Positions 24,633 through 33,162 of a DNA stretch of 64,000 nucleotides are shown in pieces. The stretch lies in contig NZ_VFRQ01000002.1 of the NCBI RefSeq assembly GCF_006385705.1, positions 496,001 to 560,000 on the forward strand. The letters run 5' to 3'. The notes beneath the pieces are model-generated. The model ran no database searches. It was not told the DNA's origin and saw only the letters and a program-made list of their open reading frames with translations. Position 1 is the first letter of the stretch, and every line of letters starts with the position of its first letter. The stretch comes from Pontibacter mangrovi. GTDB taxonomy: Bacteria > Bacteroidota > Bacteroidia > Cytophagales > Hymenobacteraceae. Position numbers and translations under genes: made by a program.

Positions 24633-26147
24633 CTACTTCTTCTCCACCGCAGGCACCAGGCCCAGCACCTCACTGCTGTAAGACCGCACACGTTCCAATA
24701 GCTCCGGATCATCGGCCAGTGACTGGCCGTAAGATGGGATCATCTCCTTCAGTTTCTTCTGCCACTCCTCTGTATTCATGCGGTGCATAAAGCAGCGCTC
24801 CAGCAAGCCCAGCATAATAGAAACTGCCGTGGAGGCACCCGGCGAAGCGCCCAGCAGAGCGGCCAAGGTACAGTTAGCGCCGCTCACTACCTCCGTACCA
24901 AACTCCAGCACGCCTCCTTTGTCCGGGTCGCGCTTGATGATCTGCACGCGCTGCCCGGCCACCTCCAGTTCCCAGTCCTCCGCCCTGGCATTCGGAAAAT
25001 AGTCTTTCAGCGCCTCCACACGCTCCTCCGGCGACTGCCGCACCTGATCGATAAGATACTTGGTGAGCGCCAGGTTCTTGATACCCGCCGAAAGCATAGG
25101 CCGAAGGTTAGTAGCTTTGATGGACTTTGGTAGGTCAAGGAAAGAGCCTTTCTTAAGAAATTTAGTCGAAAAACCGGCATAAGGCCCGAACAGCAGCTCC
25201 CGCTTGCCGTTGATGTAGCGCGTATCCAGATGTGGCACCGACATGGGCGGCGAGCCTACAGCCGCTTTTCCGTATACTTTTGCCCGGTGCTGCTCTATTA
25301 CCTCGCGGTTGGTGCAGCGCAGCCACTGGCCGCTCACCGGAAAACCGCCGTAGCCTTTTCCTTCCGGAATATCAGATTTCTCTAGCAGTGGCAGCGCGCC
25401 GCCGCCAGCTCCAATAAACACGTACCGTGCGTACACATTGCGCTTTTCGCCCGTCTGCAGGTCCTTCACCTTGATTTTCCACCGCCCGTCCTCCCGCTGC
25501 CGCAGCTTCCGTACCTCGTGGCTAAAGTGCATTCTCACGTCGCTCTTGTCTTGCATATAGTTAAACATGCTGCGCGTCAGGGCGCCGAAGTTCACGTCTG
25601 TACCCAAATCCATGCGGGTGGCCGCCACAGGCTCTCCGCTGTCTCGGCCGTGCATCACAAGCGGTATCCAGCGTTCTATCTCATCGCGGTTCTCGGAATA
25701 CAGCATGTCATCAAACAGGTGGCATTCTACCATAGCTCCATAGCGCTTGCGCAGAAAGTCTACGTTGTCTTTGCCCCACACAAAGCTCAAGTGTGGTATG
25801 TTCTTAATAAAGGAGGTGGGTAGCTCGATGATGTTATTCTTGATCAGGTAAGACCAGAACTGCTTCGAAATTTCGAAAGACTCGGCTATACGCACAGCCT
25901 TGGATATATCGACAGTGCCATCCGGCTTTTCGGGGGTGTAGTTGAGTTCGCAAAAGGCTGAGTGGCCGGTACCGGCGTTGTTCCAGGCATCAGAACTCTC
26001 GGCGGCGGCCATATCCAACCGCTCAAACACCTGTATCTTCAGGCTGGGCTGCAACTCGTTTAGCATCATTCCTAAGGTGGCGCTCATAATGCCTGCGCCG
26101 ATCAGCACCACATCAGGCTCGTTGTTCGCTTTATTATCGTTCATCAT
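24633..26147 (-). CDS. mqo: Malate:quinone oxidoreductase
   Basis: FAD-dependent membrane-peripheral enzyme oxidising malate to oxaloacetate and passing electrons to quinone. 504 residues, full length. The N-terminal dinucleotide-binding motif VLIGAGIMSATLG, the signature WNNAGTGHSAFCELNYTP and the C-terminal GASPGASTAV are clear. The product of the plus-strand fumarase feeds it. Two adjacent ATGs (26147 and 26144) are possible starts. Confidence 0.97.
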   Translation of the reverse strand: MMNDNKANNEPDVVLIGAGIMSATLGMMLNELQPSLKIQVFERLDMAAAESSDAWNNAGTGHSAFCELNYTPEKPDGTVDISKAVRIAESFEISKQFWSYLIKNNIIELPTSFIKNIPHLSFVWGKDNVDFLRKRYGAMVECHLFDDMLYSENRDEIERWIPLVMHGRDSGEPVAATRMDLGTDVNFGALTRSMFNYMQDKSDVRMHFSHEVRKLRQREDGRWKIKVKDLQTGEKRNVYARYVFIGAGGGALPLLEKSDIPEGKGYGGFPVSGQWLRCTNREVIEQHRAKVYGKAAVGSPPMSVPHLDTRYINGKRELLFGPYAGFSTKFLKKGSFLDLPKSIKATNLRPMLSAGIKNLALTKYLIDQVRQSPEERVEALKDYFPNARAEDWELEVAGQRVQIIKRDPDKGGVLEFGTEVVSGANCTLAALLGASPGASTAVSIMLGLLERCFMHRMNTEEWQKKLKEMIPSYGQSLADDPELLERVRSYSSEVLGLVPAVEKK

Positions 26148-26278
26148 AGTCAGTTTTCCTCATGCTGTTTTGTGCTGCCGCTGGGGCAACCAAAGCAAAG
26201 CATTTAACTTGACTACGAAAAAAAGTCGTGACGGGTAAACATCTTTTAACTCCTTGGGCGATAAACTGTGCAAAAAAC

Positions 26279-26965
26279 TTACGCTGCGGCAATGGTGGCA
26301 ATGCTTACCTCAGAGGCGCCAGCCGCCAGCAAGGCGCGGGCGCAGGCCTCCAGGGTGGCGCCGGTCGTCAGCACGTCATCCACCAGCAGCACATGCTTGC
26401 CCAGCACCAACTCCGGCCTGGCCACCTCAAACACCTGCTCCACGTTCTGCCAGCGGTCGAGGCGGCTTTTGCGTGTTTGGGTGCTGGTGTGGGTGTTCCG
26501 AAGTATAGCCTTGCCGTTGTAAGGCACCTCCATACTTTGCGAGAGGCCAATGGCAAAGTGTTCAGCCTGGTTATAGCCCCGGCGGCGGAGTTTATTCTTG
26601 TGCAGCGGCACTGGCACGATCAGGTCGAACTGCTGGTTATACTGGTGGTCGGAGAGAAGGGAGCCGTAGCGCTGCCCCAGGTGCTCGCCCAGTTCTTTGG
26701 CACCTTTATACTTTAACTGATGCAACAGCCGCTGCACCCGCCCCTTCGGCATAAAGTATAAATAGGAGAAGGCGAAGCGCACCGGCACCTTGCCCCAGAA
26801 CCTGCGCTGCAGCGGGTTCAGCTCCGTGGCCCCGTGCTCGTGGAAGTCGGTGTAGGGCAGCTTTACGCTGCAGCCGGTGCAGATATACTTCTCGCCGCGC
26901 GCCAGGGAGCCGCTGCAGGCGTAGCAGCTTTCCGGGAACAACAGGCTCAGCAGGTCTTCGAACAT
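26279..26965 (-). CDS. ComF-family phosphoribosyltransferase-like protein
   Basis: 228 residues. An N-terminal zinc-binding pair of CxxC motifs (CYAC, CTGC) and a C-terminal PRTase domain with the PRPP loop HVLLVDDVLTTGAT. Members take part in DNA uptake (ComFC), probably in handling incoming single strands, or in unknown nucleotide chemistry. The central RRRGYNQAE motif is the family signature. No other competence gene is adjacent. Confidence 0.93.
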   Translation of the reverse strand: MFEDLLSLLFPESCYACSGSLARGEKYICTGCSVKLPYTDFHEHGATELNPLQRRFWGKVPVRFAFSYLYFMPKGRVQRLLHQLKYKGAKELGEHLGQRYGSLLSDHQYNQQFDLIVPVPLHKNKLRRRGYNQAEHFAIGLSQSMEVPYNGKAILRNTHTSTQTRKSRLDRWQNVEQVFEVARPELVLGKHVLLVDDVLTTGATLEACARALLAAGASEVSIATIAAA

Positions 26966-27062
26966 TTGCAGGCAAGTATGGTTTTAAGGTATTCTGATGA
27001 TTTTGCCGTAACTTTATACTTGGACTAAATACACAGTCATCCTTATTAAGAATAACCTAACA

Positions 27063-27416
27063 ATGAGCTTAGTAGAAGAATTCAACGACTACCGCACGCG
27101 CATGAACGAGCGCATCATGTCATACGACAATAAAGTAATCAAGCGTTTCTTTAACCTCGACACCAACACCTACATGGAGGGTGCCCTGGACGTAAAAACG
27201 AAGGAAATGCTGGGCCTGGTGGCCTCTATGGTACTGCGCTGCGACGACTGCATTAAATACCACTTGGGCAAGTGCTACGAAGAGGGCGTAACCGACGAGC
27301 AGTTTATGGAAGTATCCTCCATCGCCAACCTGGTGGGCGGCTCTATCGTGATCCCGCACTTCCGCCGCGCCCTGGAGTACTGGGAGGAGTTGAAGGAGCG
27401 GGGATCTGCTGAATAA
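27063..27416 (+). CDS. Carboxymuconolactone decarboxylase / AhpD-like protein
   Basis: 117 residues, all-helical CMD fold. A redox-type CxxC (CDDC near residue 61) followed by a histidine (IKYHLGKC) is the AhpD-like arrangement, pointing to a peroxidase/disulfide role rather than ring decarboxylation. ATG at 27063. Confidence 0.88.
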   Translation: MSLVEEFNDYRTRMNERIMSYDNKVIKRFFNLDTNTYMEGALDVKTKEMLGLVASMVLRCDDCIKYHLGKCYEEGVTDEQFMEVSSIANLVGGSIVIPHFRRALEYWEELKERGSAE

Positions 27417-27435
27417 ACTGTTAAATGGCTACATG

Positions 27436-27509
27436 GTTAAATTGTTGGTTCTGATATTGAGAGTTTATACTTCATGCGGATCAACAATTTAGCAATCCAA
27501 CAATTTAAC
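27436..27509. repeat. 13-bp inverted repeat of the TTAAATTGTT type
   Basis: GTTAAATTGTTGG at 27436-27448 is the exact complement of CCAACAATTTAAC at 27497-27509. The right arm lies in a run of AACAATTTA repeats reaching 27515. The same unit recurs in the other orientation at 58934-58963, so it looks like a dispersed intergenic repeat rather than a gene-specific terminator. Confidence 0.6.
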
Positions 27510-27519
27510 AATCAACTTA

Positions 27520-27876
27520 ATGTACGATAGCGATAACCTGGAGCATAACTGGACGCAGCTGCGGGCCGACCTGATGAAGCGCTTCGGCAAGAAGCCCGAT
27601 ATGAATGCCATCCTGTTCCTGATCGGGATACAGGAGTTGGGCATGGGTATCCGGGAGTTTACCAAGGAGGAGAAGCAGGATTTGATGCACATCGCCACCT
27701 GCCGCGTCTTCGCCGAATCGGGCTATTACGAGTTCACGGGCCGCGACGAGGAGGGCTGGCCACACTTTAAGGCGGTAAAATCCATCCCGTTTGCCAACCT
27801 GAAAGAGCAGGAGAAAATGCTGAAGTGGCACGTGATCGAGTACTTCAACCGTGCCGACGAAATCAGAAAACCTTAA
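27520..27876 (+). CDS. Conserved-looking protein of unknown function
   Basis: 118 residues, soluble, no signal or membrane segment. Predicted mostly helical with an acidic N-terminus (MYDSDNLEHNWTQLRADL) and a distinctive FLIGIQELGMGIREFTKEEKQDLMHIATC segment. Codon use matches neighbours. I recognise no family. It sits between the AhpD-like gene and exonuclease III on the same strand. Confidence 0.72.
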   Translation: MYDSDNLEHNWTQLRADLMKRFGKKPDMNAILFLIGIQELGMGIREFTKEEKQDLMHIATCRVFAESGYYEFTGRDEEGWPHFKAVKSIPFANLKEQEKMLKWHVIEYFNRADEIRKP

Positions 27877-27915
27877 CACAGTACGCGTAGCACAGTTTTT
27901 GACGTCCTTGTACTT

Positions 27916-27993
27916 ATGAAGAAGTATAAAATTTTGAAATTCATACTTGTGTCGTCGCTTTTGCTCCTTCCCCGTGACACGGGTCAGAAGTAA
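27916..27993 (+). CDS. Possible 25-residue hydrophobic peptide
   Basis: ATG at 27916 to TAA at 27991-27993 encodes MKKYKILKFILVSSLLLLPR plus DTGQK. This lysine-led hydrophobic helix looks like a tiny membrane peptide or the stump of a signal peptide. It lies in the 146-bp gap before exonuclease III and its 3' end overlaps a CCCGTG-A-CACGGG hairpin (27970-27982). No homology can be claimed; it may be non-coding. Confidence 0.25.
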   Translation: MKKYKILKFILVSSLLLLPRDTGQK

Positions 27994-28022
27994 TCCTGTG
28001 CTAAGCGCCCTAAATTCACCCC

Positions 28023-28784
28023 ATGAAAATTATTACCTATAACGTGAACGGCATCCGTGCCGCCCTTACCAAAGGCTTTGATACCTGGTTGAAGGCTGCC
28101 AACCCCGATGTGCTTTGCCTGCAGGAAATCAAGGCCGATGAATCCAAATTCGACAAAGCGCTGTTTGAGGATATGGGCTACCATGTGTACCTGCATCCGG
28201 CCGTGAAGAAAGGCTACAGCGGTGTGGCCATACTTTCTAAAGACAAGCCACAGCACGTAGAGGTGGGATGCGGCATAGAGTGCTACGATTTTGAGGGCCG
28301 CGTTTTACGTGCCGATTACGGCGATGTGTCGGTGATGAGCGTATACATGCCTTCGGGCTCCAGCGGCGAGGAGCGCCAGAAATTCAAGTTTCAGTGGATG
28401 GACGATTTCCACGGCTACGTGGGCGACCTGAAGCAGACGCTGCCGGGGCTGGTGGTGAGCGGCGACTACAACATCTGCCACAAACCCATCGACATCCACA
28501 ACCCGAAATCGAACGCCAAAAGCTCGGGCTTCTTACCGGAGGAGCGCGAATGGATGGGTAAACTAGTGGATAGCGGCTTCATAGACACGTTCCGCCATTT
28601 TAACCAGGAGCCGCACAACTATACCTGGTGGAGTTACCGCGCCGGCGCACGCAACAAAAATCTGGGCTGGCGTATTGATTATAACATGGCTACTGAAAAT
28701 CTGCGTGAGCGCTTGAAGCGATCTGCCATACTTACCGAAGCCCGCCACTCGGACCACTGCCCGGTGCTGCTGGAGTTGGAGTAG
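28023..28784 (+). CDS. xth: Exodeoxyribonuclease III / AP endonuclease
   Basis: Magnesium-dependent repair nuclease cutting 5' of abasic sites. 253 residues. Catalytic motifs: N7 in YNVNGIRAA, E34 in LCLQEIKA, the SGDYNICH loop, NYTWWSYRAGAR, and the terminal SDHCPVLLEL histidine. ATG at 28023. Stand-alone gene. Confidence 0.97.
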   Translation: MKIITYNVNGIRAALTKGFDTWLKAANPDVLCLQEIKADESKFDKALFEDMGYHVYLHPAVKKGYSGVAILSKDKPQHVEVGCGIECYDFEGRVLRADYGDVSVMSVYMPSGSSGEERQKFKFQWMDDFHGYVGDLKQTLPGLVVSGDYNICHKPIDIHNPKSNAKSSGFLPEEREWMGKLVDSGFIDTFRHFNQEPHNYTWWSYRAGARNKNLGWRIDYNMATENLRERLKRSAILTEARHSDHCPVLLELE

Positions 28785-28918
28785 GGAAGTACTAAAGGTT
28801 ATCGATACAGTTATACGTCAGGATTTTATACTTTTTATTACCTGTAGTATAGCACGTTAGATGTATTTGCTTAACTTACAACTATAGCCGCCATGCCATA
28901 ACCTTGTAACAGCAAGAC

Positions 28919-31900
28919 ATGAAACATACCGATGCACTCGATCAGTTGCTGCATCAATTGCAGGAGTTCAAGCACAAATTCTACCTCAACATGCTGTTGC
29001 GGGGCGGGATTTTCGCGGTTGGGCTCCTGCTTTCTGTTTACATCGTGTACAGTTTGCTGGAGTACATGTTCTACTTTCCTGAATATGTGCGCGCGTTCCT
29101 GCTGTTCTCGTTTGTGGCGGTGGTTGTTTATGTGTTTGTGCGTTGGATAGCCCTGCCGGCTGCCGCCTTGGTGCGACTGCGGCGGGTTCTCTCTGATGAG
29201 CAGGCGGCGCAGCAGGTGGGGGCATACTTTCCCGAAATCCGAGACAAGCTGCTGAACGCCATCCAGCTGCAGGAGCAGGACCGGAGCAACGAGCTTATTC
29301 GGGCAAGTATAGCCCAACGCAGCCAGCAGATGCTTTCTTTTAAGTTTAAGGAGGCTGTTTCGTACCGCGAAAACAGGCCGCTACTGAAGTATATTGCCCT
29401 GCCTGCCCTGGTTGCTTTCCTGATCATGCTGGTGTACCCCACTATTTTTGTACAGGGCACCGAGCGCATCATCCATTACAAAACGCACTACACGCCACAG
29501 GCTCCTTTCAATTTTGTGGTGCAGAACGAGGAACTGCAGACTTACCGCGGCGAGGATTTTATACTTGATGTGGCGGTGGAGGGCAAGACTGTGCCCAGCG
29601 AAGTATACATCAACTACAACGGCCGCCGCCAAAAGCTTACCCAGAATTCTGACGGCAGCTATGCTTATACGTTTAAGCAGCTGCAGCGCCCAGTGCAGTT
29701 TCAGTTGGAGGGCTCCGGCTTCTTTTCCGACGCTTATACATTAGACCTGCTCCTGCGGCCAAACCTGAAGGACTTTCGGATGCTGGTGCAATACCCAAAG
29801 TATCTTAACCGAAAGCCTGATGAGATACAGAATACCGGCAACGCCACCGTGCCCGAGGGCAGCACGATCACCTGGAACTTCTCCGCCTCCGAAACAGATA
29901 GTATAAACCTGATCTTTGAGGAACCTGCCCAACGCCTTCTCACCTCCAAAGAAGGGAACACCTTTGTCGCGAGCAAGGATATTAGCCAGAGCCAGAACTA
30001 CAGCATCAGCCTGCGCAACGGGCACAGCACAAACAAAGAGCAGATCAACTACCAAATCACCTCCATTCCGGACCGGAGCCCACAAATTAGCCTGGAGCAG
30101 TACCAGGATACGGCTTTGCATGCCTACACCATCCTTGGCGGCGAGGTTTCGGACGATTACGGTTTAACACGCCTAGCGCTTTTGTACCGCATCACCAATG
30201 ATAAAAACCCGCAGGCAAAGTATAAAAGCCAGCCATTGCCGCTGAACAAGCAGCAGCGCAGCCAAACCTATTATTATCAGTGGAACACCGCCGCTTTAAA
30301 CCTGCAGCCCGGCGATAAACTGGAATACTTTGTACAAGTATGGGACAACGATGGCCTCCATGGACCAAAGAGCGCGCGCACCCGCAGCTACGAGTTAAAA
30401 ATTCCGGACAAGCGCGAGCTGCAGAAGGAGCTGGATAATAATTCGCAGTCGGTGGCCAGCCAGATGAGCAAAACGCTGGAGCGGGCCAACCAGTTGGAGC
30501 AGGAATTGTCTAAATCAGAAGATAAGCTAAAGACCAAGCGCGACCTGAACTGGCAGGACAAAAAGCAGTTGGAAGACCTGGCGGCAAAGAAAAAGCAGCT
30601 GGAGCAGGACATTACGTCAATGAAAGAGCTGTTTGAGGAGCTGAACAAGAAGCAGAACATGCTTAACGAGCCAAACAAGCAGCTTGCCGAGAAAGCGCAG
30701 GAACTGCAGAAGCTCATGAACGACCTGCTGGACCCGGAGACAAAGAAGCTGTACGAGGAGCTGGAGAAACTACTCGAACAGCAGCAGCCCAATGATCAGG
30801 AACTGCAGCAGCTTATGAGCAAGCTAAACAACCGCGAGAAGAACCTGGAGCGGGAGCTGGAGCGGGCGCTGGAGTTGTTCAAGCAGCTGCAGTTTGAGCA
30901 AAAGCTCGACAACATCGCCAACAAATTGGAGGAGATGGGGGAGAAGGAGCAGCAGCTGGCTCAGAAAACCGAGCAGAAGCAGGAGGACAACCAGCAACTG
31001 CAGGAGCAGCAACAGGAGCTGCAGCAGGAGTTTGAGGAGGTAAAGGAGCAGGTAGAAGACCTGAAGGAGCTAAACGAGAAGCTGGACAACCCCAATCCTT
31101 TGGATGAGGAGCAACAGCAGCAGGAACAGCAAAGTATAGAGCAGCAGATGCAGCAAAGCCAGGAGCAGCTGCAGAAGAACCAAAACAAGAAAGCCAGCGA
31201 GTCGCAGCAGAAGGCGGGGCAACAGATGCAAAAGATGGCCCAGCAGATGGAGGAAATGAAGAGCAGCATGAGCATGGCCGGCATGCAGCAGAACCTCGAC
31301 AACCTGCGCGACATCCTCGAAAACCTCATCACGCTCTCTTTCGACCAGGAAGACCTGATGAAGCAGTTCCGCAGCGTGAACCAGAGCGACCCGCGTTTTG
31401 TGGAACTGTCGGAGCAGCAGCTCAACCTCCGCGATAATGCCCAGGTAATTGAAGACAGTTTGTTTGCCCTGGCAAAAAAGGTATTTCAGATAGAATCGTT
31501 CGTGACGCGTGAGGTAGCCGCCATGAACCAAAGTATGGACAACAGCATGCAGGAGCTCCGCGAGCGCAACTTGGGCAAAGCCACCGGGCAGCAGCAGCTC
31601 GCGATGACAAGTATGAACAACCTGGCCCTGATGCTGAACGACGCCCTGAAGCAGATGCAGCAGGCGATGCAGCAAATGCAAGGCAGCATGGCCGGAAAAC
31701 AGAAGGCCAACAAGCCAATGCCCGGTAACATGGGAGAATTACAGCAGCAATTGAACAAAAAAATCGAAGATCTGAAAAAAGGTGGCAAATCAGGTAAGGC
31801 ACTATCTGAAGAATTAGCTAAATTAGCTGCGGAGCAGGAGGCTCTGCGGAACGCTTTGAAAGAACTTGATAAACAGGGAACAAAACCTGGCGAAAATGGG

Positions 31901-32230
31901 CGAAACGGCGATCTGGGAAATATTAGCAAGATGATGGAACAAAGCGAAACTGATCTCGTTAATAAACGTTTGACCGAGCAAACCATACGCCGGCAACGAG
32001 AGATACTGACCCGCTTACTGGAAGCGGAGAAGGCTGCCAAAGAACGAGAATTGGACAACAAGCGCGAAGCTAAGTCCGCTCAGGAGATTGCCCGCAAAGT
32101 GCCGCCATCTTTCGAAAAGTACTTGAAGGCTAAAGAGAAACAAACAGAATTGCTCAAAACCATACCGCCTGCACTTACACCTTATTATAAGCAGAAGGTA
32201 AACGAGTATTTTCAAAATATTAGTAAATAA
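28919..32230 (+). CDS. DUF4175 family membrane-anchored coiled-coil protein
   Basis: 1103 residues. Membrane segments near 24-45, 60-80 and 160-180 are followed by beta-sandwich-like repeats to about 490. A very long glutamine/glutamate/lysine-rich coiled coil covers about 500-800, then a methionine/glutamine-rich region (QQMQGSMAGKQKANKPM) and a charged tail. The length and layout match the DUF4175 proteins of Bacteroidota, whose role is unknown. Base composition changes inside the gene: from about 31735 codons become AT-rich (CAA, TTG, AAA, ATT), unlike the preceding 2.8 kb. It leads a run of plus-strand genes to mnmG. Confidence 0.85.
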   Translation: MKHTDALDQLLHQLQEFKHKFYLNMLLRGGIFAVGLLLSVYIVYSLLEYMFYFPEYVRAFLLFSFVAVVVYVFVRWIALPAAALVRLRRVLSDEQAAQQVGAYFPEIRDKLLNAIQLQEQDRSNELIRASIAQRSQQMLSFKFKEAVSYRENRPLLKYIALPALVAFLIMLVYPTIFVQGTERIIHYKTHYTPQAPFNFVVQNEELQTYRGEDFILDVAVEGKTVPSEVYINYNGRRQKLTQNSDGSYAYTFKQLQRPVQFQLEGSGFFSDAYTLDLLLRPNLKDFRMLVQYPKYLNRKPDEIQNTGNATVPEGSTITWNFSASETDSINLIFEEPAQRLLTSKEGNTFVASKDISQSQNYSISLRNGHSTNKEQINYQITSIPDRSPQISLEQYQDTALHAYTILGGEVSDDYGLTRLALLYRITNDKNPQAKYKSQPLPLNKQQRSQTYYYQWNTAALNLQPGDKLEYFVQVWDNDGLHGPKSARTRSYELKIPDKRELQKELDNNSQSVASQMSKTLERANQLEQELSKSEDKLKTKRDLNWQDKKQLEDLAAKKKQLEQDITSMKELFEELNKKQNMLNEPNKQLAEKAQELQKLMNDLLDPETKKLYEELEKLLEQQQPNDQELQQLMSKLNNREKNLERELERALELFKQLQFEQKLDNIANKLEEMGEKEQQLAQKTEQKQEDNQQLQEQQQELQQEFEEVKEQVEDLKELNEKLDNPNPLDEEQQQQEQQSIEQQMQQSQEQLQKNQNKKASESQQKAGQQMQKMAQQMEEMKSSMSMAGMQQNLDNLRDILENLITLSFDQEDLMKQFRSVNQSDPRFVELSEQQLNLRDNAQVIEDSLFALAKKVFQIESFVTREVAAMNQSMDNSMQELRERNLGKATGQQQLAMTSMNNLALMLNDALKQMQQAMQQMQGSMAGKQKANKPMPGNMGELQQQLNKKIEDLKKGGKSGKALSEELAKLAAEQEALRNALKELDKQGTKPGENGRNGDLGNISKMMEQSETDLVNKRLTEQTIRRQREILTRLLEAEKAAKERELDNKREAKSAQEIARKVPPSFEKYLKAKEKQTELLKTIPPALTPYYKQKVNEYFQNISK

Positions 32231-32260
32231 ACAGCACCTAATTTACACTTAACGATTAAT

Positions 32261-32686
32261 ATGAATCAGGTTAAAATTCAGATTCCTTCCCTAATCGAAA
32301 ACATCAGAGTGATAGAAAGTTTTATCGATAATTCTAAAGATGAATTCGAGTTTGAAGATGACATCTATGGCAACATTATGGTAGCCGTTACGGAATCTGT
32401 AAACAATGCCATCCGCCATGGCAACAAGTTTGACAAGGACAAGAACGTTTATCTAACGCTGCAAGTAGAGGAGAACAAGCTTCTTTTTGAAGTTGCCGAC
32501 GAAGGCCCCGGCTTTGACTATGAGCACCTGCCAGACCCTACTGCACCGGAAAACTTGGAAAACCCCGGCGGACGTGGCATCTTCCTGATGCGCAACCTTT
32601 GCGATGAGGTCAACTTTCTTGACGAAGGAAAAAAAGTACAGTTAATCTTCAACATCCCTATCCCAGAGAATGGATCAACCAATTGA
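32261..32686 (+). CDS. RsbW-like HATPase (anti-sigma/serine-kinase type)
   Basis: 141 residues, a stand-alone GHKL ATPase domain: N box ESVNNAIRHGN, G1 DEGPGFD, G2-like NPGGRGIFLMRNLCD. This layout matches the RsbW/SpoIIAB group, which phosphorylate antagonist proteins and often control sigma factors, but no antagonist or sigma gene is adjacent. Its 3' end overlaps ybeY by 17 bp, so the two are translated from one message. Confidence 0.88.
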   Translation: MNQVKIQIPSLIENIRVIESFIDNSKDEFEFEDDIYGNIMVAVTESVNNAIRHGNKFDKDKNVYLTLQVEENKLLFEVADEGPGFDYEHLPDPTAPENLENPGGRGIFLMRNLCDEVNFLDEGKKVQLIFNIPIPENGSTN

Positions 32687-33098
32687 GTTCTTTAGCGAGG
32701 ATATAGATTTCGAGCTAAACAACCCAGCGCAAGTTTCAGAATGGATTGCAGAAGTTATTGAACGACACGGACAGGAACTAAGCGGCCTGACCTACATCTT
32801 CTGCTCCGACGATTACCTCCACCAGATCAACGTCGATTACCTCGATCACGATACACTAACTGACATCATCACCTTCAATAATGCCGATTTCGATGGCATC
32901 ATTGAAGGTGATATTTTTATTAGCGTAGACCGTGTGCGCGACAATGCCCAAGACCACGGCACCGACTTTGAGGATGAGCTGCACCGGGTCATCATTCACG
33001 GCGTGCTGCACCTGCTGGGCTTCAATGACAAAACAGAAGAGGAAGAGACACTTATGCACAAAGAAGAAGATTCTTCCTTATCTTTGCGTAGATTTTAA
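32670..33098 (+). CDS. ybeY: Endoribonuclease YbeY (16S rRNA maturation)
   Basis: 142 residues. Zinc-site motif HGVLHLLGFNDK; the usual third histidine is replaced by Asn-Asp, a pattern I have seen in Bacteroidota members, so I do not take it as inactivating. LTDIITFNN and GDIFISVDRV are family strands. It helps process the 3' end of 16S rRNA and ribosome quality control. It overlaps the upstream gene, and a TATCTTTG promoter-like box for mnmG lies inside its last codons (33079-33086). Confidence 0.95.
   Translation: MDQPIEFFSEDIDFELNNPAQVSEWIAEVIERHGQELSGLTYIFCSDDYLHQINVDYLDHDTLTDIITFNNADFDGIIEGDIFISVDRVRDNAQDHGTDFEDELHRVIIHGVLHLLGFNDKTEEEETLMHKEEDSSLSLRRF
33079..33086 (+). promoter_or_regulatory. 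Putative -7 box (TATCTTTG) for mnmG
   Basis: Exact TAnnTTTG match inside the ybeY 3' end, 77 bp before the mnmG ATG. If used, the parS palindrome would lie in the mnmG leader. Confidence 0.4.
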
Positions 33099-33126
33099 GC
33101 TTTAACGGAATTACCAATCCTCTATT

Positions 33127-33146
33127 GATGTTTCACGTGAAACATC
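33127..33146. other. parS centromere site
   Basis: A perfect 20-bp palindrome, GATGTTTCACGTGAAACATC, whose inner 16 bases (33129-33144) equal the ParB-binding parS consensus TGTTTCACGTGAAACA. parS sites cluster near oriC and are recognised by ParB, which loads SMC and directs origin segregation. It lies in the 64-bp gap between ybeY and mnmG; parA/parB are not in this window. Confidence 0.93.
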
Positions 33147-33162
33147 TCTAAAACCAGAATAC

